Assembly (NCBI RefSeq): GCF_036885605.1
Contig: NZ_CP142523.1
Span: 248,001-312,000, forward strand
DNA: 64,000 nt
Direction of reading: 5' to 3'
DNA from: Janthinobacterium sp. TB1-E2
GTDB lineage: Bacteria; Pseudomonadota; Gammaproteobacteria; Burkholderiales; Burkholderiaceae_D
Under the pieces are notes generated by a model, which ran no database searches, was not told where the DNA came from, and saw only the letters and a program-made list of their open reading frames with translations. Below, piece after piece: positions 62,629-64,000 of this stretch; the first letter of the stretch is position 1; each line of letters begins with the position of its first letter. Both the position numbers and the translations under genes were made by a program.

Positions 62629-63894
62629 ATGAGCACCAATTGCCAAGCTGTTCCTGTTGCTGTCCCCGTCACCACGCCCGCCTTGGGCGATGCACACCGC
62701 TGGAAAGTGCTGGCCGTCGGCGTGGCGGCCAATGCCAGCTTTTCCGCCGCCGCCAATGGCATGCCGACCACAGCCATCTGGCTGCGCAGCGGCTATCACC
62801 TGAGCAATACGGAACTGGGGGTGGCGCTGGGCGCCATGGGTCTGGGCGTGGCCCTGACCGAATTGCCGTGGGGCATGGCCACCGACCGCTGGGGCGACCG
62901 CCCCGTGCTGCTGACCGGCTTGCTGGGCACCATGCTGGCCTTGCTGACCTTGCTGTTGTGGATCACGCCCGCTGACGGCGCCGTGCCGCCCCTGTGGGCG
63001 CTGGCGGCCGGGCTGGCGCTGGTGGGCGTGCTGGGCGGCAGCGTGAATGGCGCCAGTGGCCGCGCCGTGATGCGCTGGTTCGGCGCCGGCGAACGGGGTT
63101 TCGCCATGAGCATCCGCCAGACGGCCGTGCCGTTCGGCGGTGGCCTCGGCGCCCTCGTCCTGCCCAGCCTGGCATCGCGTTATGGCTTCATGCCCGTATT
63201 TGGCGCCCTGGCCCTCGTATGCGGCCTGTCGGCGTTTTTTACGTGGCGCTGGATGCATGAGCCCGATTTCTCTGCCGAGGTCGCCACGGGGCCGCACAAC
63301 GCGCCCACGGGCCTGATGAAAGACCAGGCAACATCGCCCCTGAAAAACCGCAAGGTCTGGCGCATGGTGGCCGCCATCGGCTTGCTGTGCGTGCCGCAGT
63401 TTGCCGTGCTCAGCTATGCCACCGTGTTCCTGCACGACCATGGCCACCTGGGCCTGGCGGGAATCACGGCCGTGATGGTGGCCTTGCAAGTGGGCGCCAT
63501 GGTGATGCGCATCTGGAGCGGACGCCACACGGACCGCCATGCGAACCGGCCCGCCTACCTGCGCGGCTCGGCCCTGGTGGCGCTGGCCACGTTCATGCTG
63601 CTGGGCATGGCCGCCGCGTGCGATGCGCCGGGCTGGCTGTTGATGGCCGCCGTGGTACTGGCCGGCATCGCCGTGTCCGCCTGGCATGGCGTGGCCTACA
63701 CGGAGCTGGCCACGGAAGCGGGCGGCGCCAACGCGGGCACGGCGCTGGGCATGGCGAACACGGCCGTCTACGTGGGCTTGTTCCTCACACCGATTGCCAT
63801 CCCGCATTTGCTGGCGGCCAGCAACTGGCCCGTCGTGTGGTGGCTGGCGGGGCTGGTGGCGCTGTTGGCCCGACCGCTGTTTCCGAAAGCCTAG
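62629..63894 (+). CDS. MFS transporter
   Basis: Predicted protein of 421 residues from the ATG at 62629 (MSTNCQAVP); the open frame begins 45 codons earlier but those overlap the LysR promoter. About 12 membrane segments. Motifs: ELPWGMATDRWGDRPVLLTGLLG (MFS loop), GASGRAVMRWFGAGERGFAMSIRQTAVPFGGGLGALVLP and ANAGTALGMANTAVYVG. The substrate is unknown; resembles the nitrate/cyanate and aromatic-acid type uniporters in its conserved RWF.ERG stretch. Shares its stop region with the end of a minus-strand gene. Confidence 0.88.
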   Translation: MSTNCQAVPVAVPVTTPALGDAHRWKVLAVGVAANASFSAAANGMPTTAIWLRSGYHLSNTELGVALGAMGLGVALTELPWGMATDRWGDRPVLLTGLLGTMLALLTLLLWITPADGAVPPLWALAAGLALVGVLGGSVNGASGRAVMRWFGAGERGFAMSIRQTAVPFGGGLGALVLPSLASRYGFMPVFGALALVCGLSAFFTWRWMHEPDFSAEVATGPHNAPTGLMKDQATSPLKNRKVWRMVAAIGLLCVPQFAVLSYATVFLHDHGHLGLAGITAVMVALQVGAMVMRIWSGRHTDRHANRPAYLRGSALVALATFMLLGMAAACDAPGWLLMAAVVLAGIAVSAWHGVAYTELATEAGGANAGTALGMANTAVYVGLFLTPIAIPHLLAASNWPVVWWLAGLVALLARPLFPKA

Positions 63895-64000
63895 GGCAGC
63901 GCCCGGATCCTGTACACGCAGCGCATGGCATTGGCCAGCACGTGCTGCTCGCGCACGATGCTGGCGTGCGGCCCCACCACTTCCTGGAACAGCTGCAATT
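63891..64000 (-). CDS. partial gene, C-terminal 35 codons
   Basis: Open to the window edge on the minus strand. The visible end is rich in hydrophobic and charged residues and closes with HVLANAMRCVYRIRALP before TAG. The R-C-x-Y-R-I ending recalls some ArsR-like regulators, but too little is visible to name it. Its stop overlaps the MFS stop. Confidence 0.4.
   Translation of the reverse strand, partial: LQLFQEVVGPHASIVREQHVLANAMRCVYRIRALP

Overview
The window looks like chromosome from a Betaproteobacterium of the Oxalobacteraceae (Janthinobacterium/Massilia type). The base composition is high in G+C and coding is dense on both strands. The gene families (MocR and GcvA-like regulators, a full cbb3 oxidase cluster, FecR/DUF6600 protein, GlrK-QseG-GlrR, Rhizobium-type rhamnose genes) fit that group. 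I see no rRNA, tRNA, phage, insertion sequence or CRISPR array. Taxonomy is inferred from gene content only.

Layout. 0-5.3 kb: small membrane protein and TonB-dependent receptor, then on the minus strand ung (uracil-DNA glycosylase), lipA and lipB. 5.3-9.8 kb: an accessory block (MocR regulator, Bcr-type drug exporter, YfcF-like GST, LysR regulator) that separates lipB from its usual partner, the DUF493/YbeD gene (9.75-10.05 kb). 10-16.7 kb: FecR/DUF6600 protein, LysE exporter, DUF808 and YiaA membrane proteins, and a PAS-GGDEF-EAL protein. 16.7-29.5 kb: a microaerobic respiration island: PAS chemoreceptor, hemN, SafE-like protein, ccoI, ccoS, ccoNOQP, ccoG, ccoH and a convergent fnr. Perfect FNR boxes lie before the chemoreceptor and before ccoN, both with class II spacing. 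29.8-32.9 kb: a large hybrid histidine kinase.

32.9-38.7 kb: modABC-modE (molybdate uptake), with a ModE-type palindrome before modA. Divergent from it is a two-gene operon for a radical SAM protein and a DUF4130-UDG fusion. The fusion carries the KRRLH loop of UdgX, the enzyme that bonds covalently to uracil-DNA. An 18/20 match to the LexA (SOS) box lies directly before this operon. 38.7-50.9 kb: a BASS-family transporter and a complete L-rhamnose regulon, rhaDI leftward and rhaRSTPQUK rightward, with repeated CAATCA/TGATTG operator-like sites between.

51-55 kb: a BON-domain gene followed upstream by the GlrK-QseG-GlrR two-component operon (all minus strand). The BON gene has a textbook sigma-54 promoter and two TGTC-N10-GACA sites, the known binding pattern of GlrR, so the neighbouring activator probably switches it on. 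55-64 kb: a large M16 metalloprotease, a VOC protein, an AraC regulator divergent from an O-methyltransferase with a Fur box between, an SDR dehydrogenase, a LysR regulator with a divergent MFS transporter, and the 3' end of one more gene.

The items most worth following are the SOS-box radical SAM/UdgX operon, the GlrR/sigma-54/BON circuit, the FNR box ahead of the chemoreceptor-hemN-ccoIS operon, and the Fur box between the AraC and methyltransferase genes. All regulatory calls are sequence matches read by eye.
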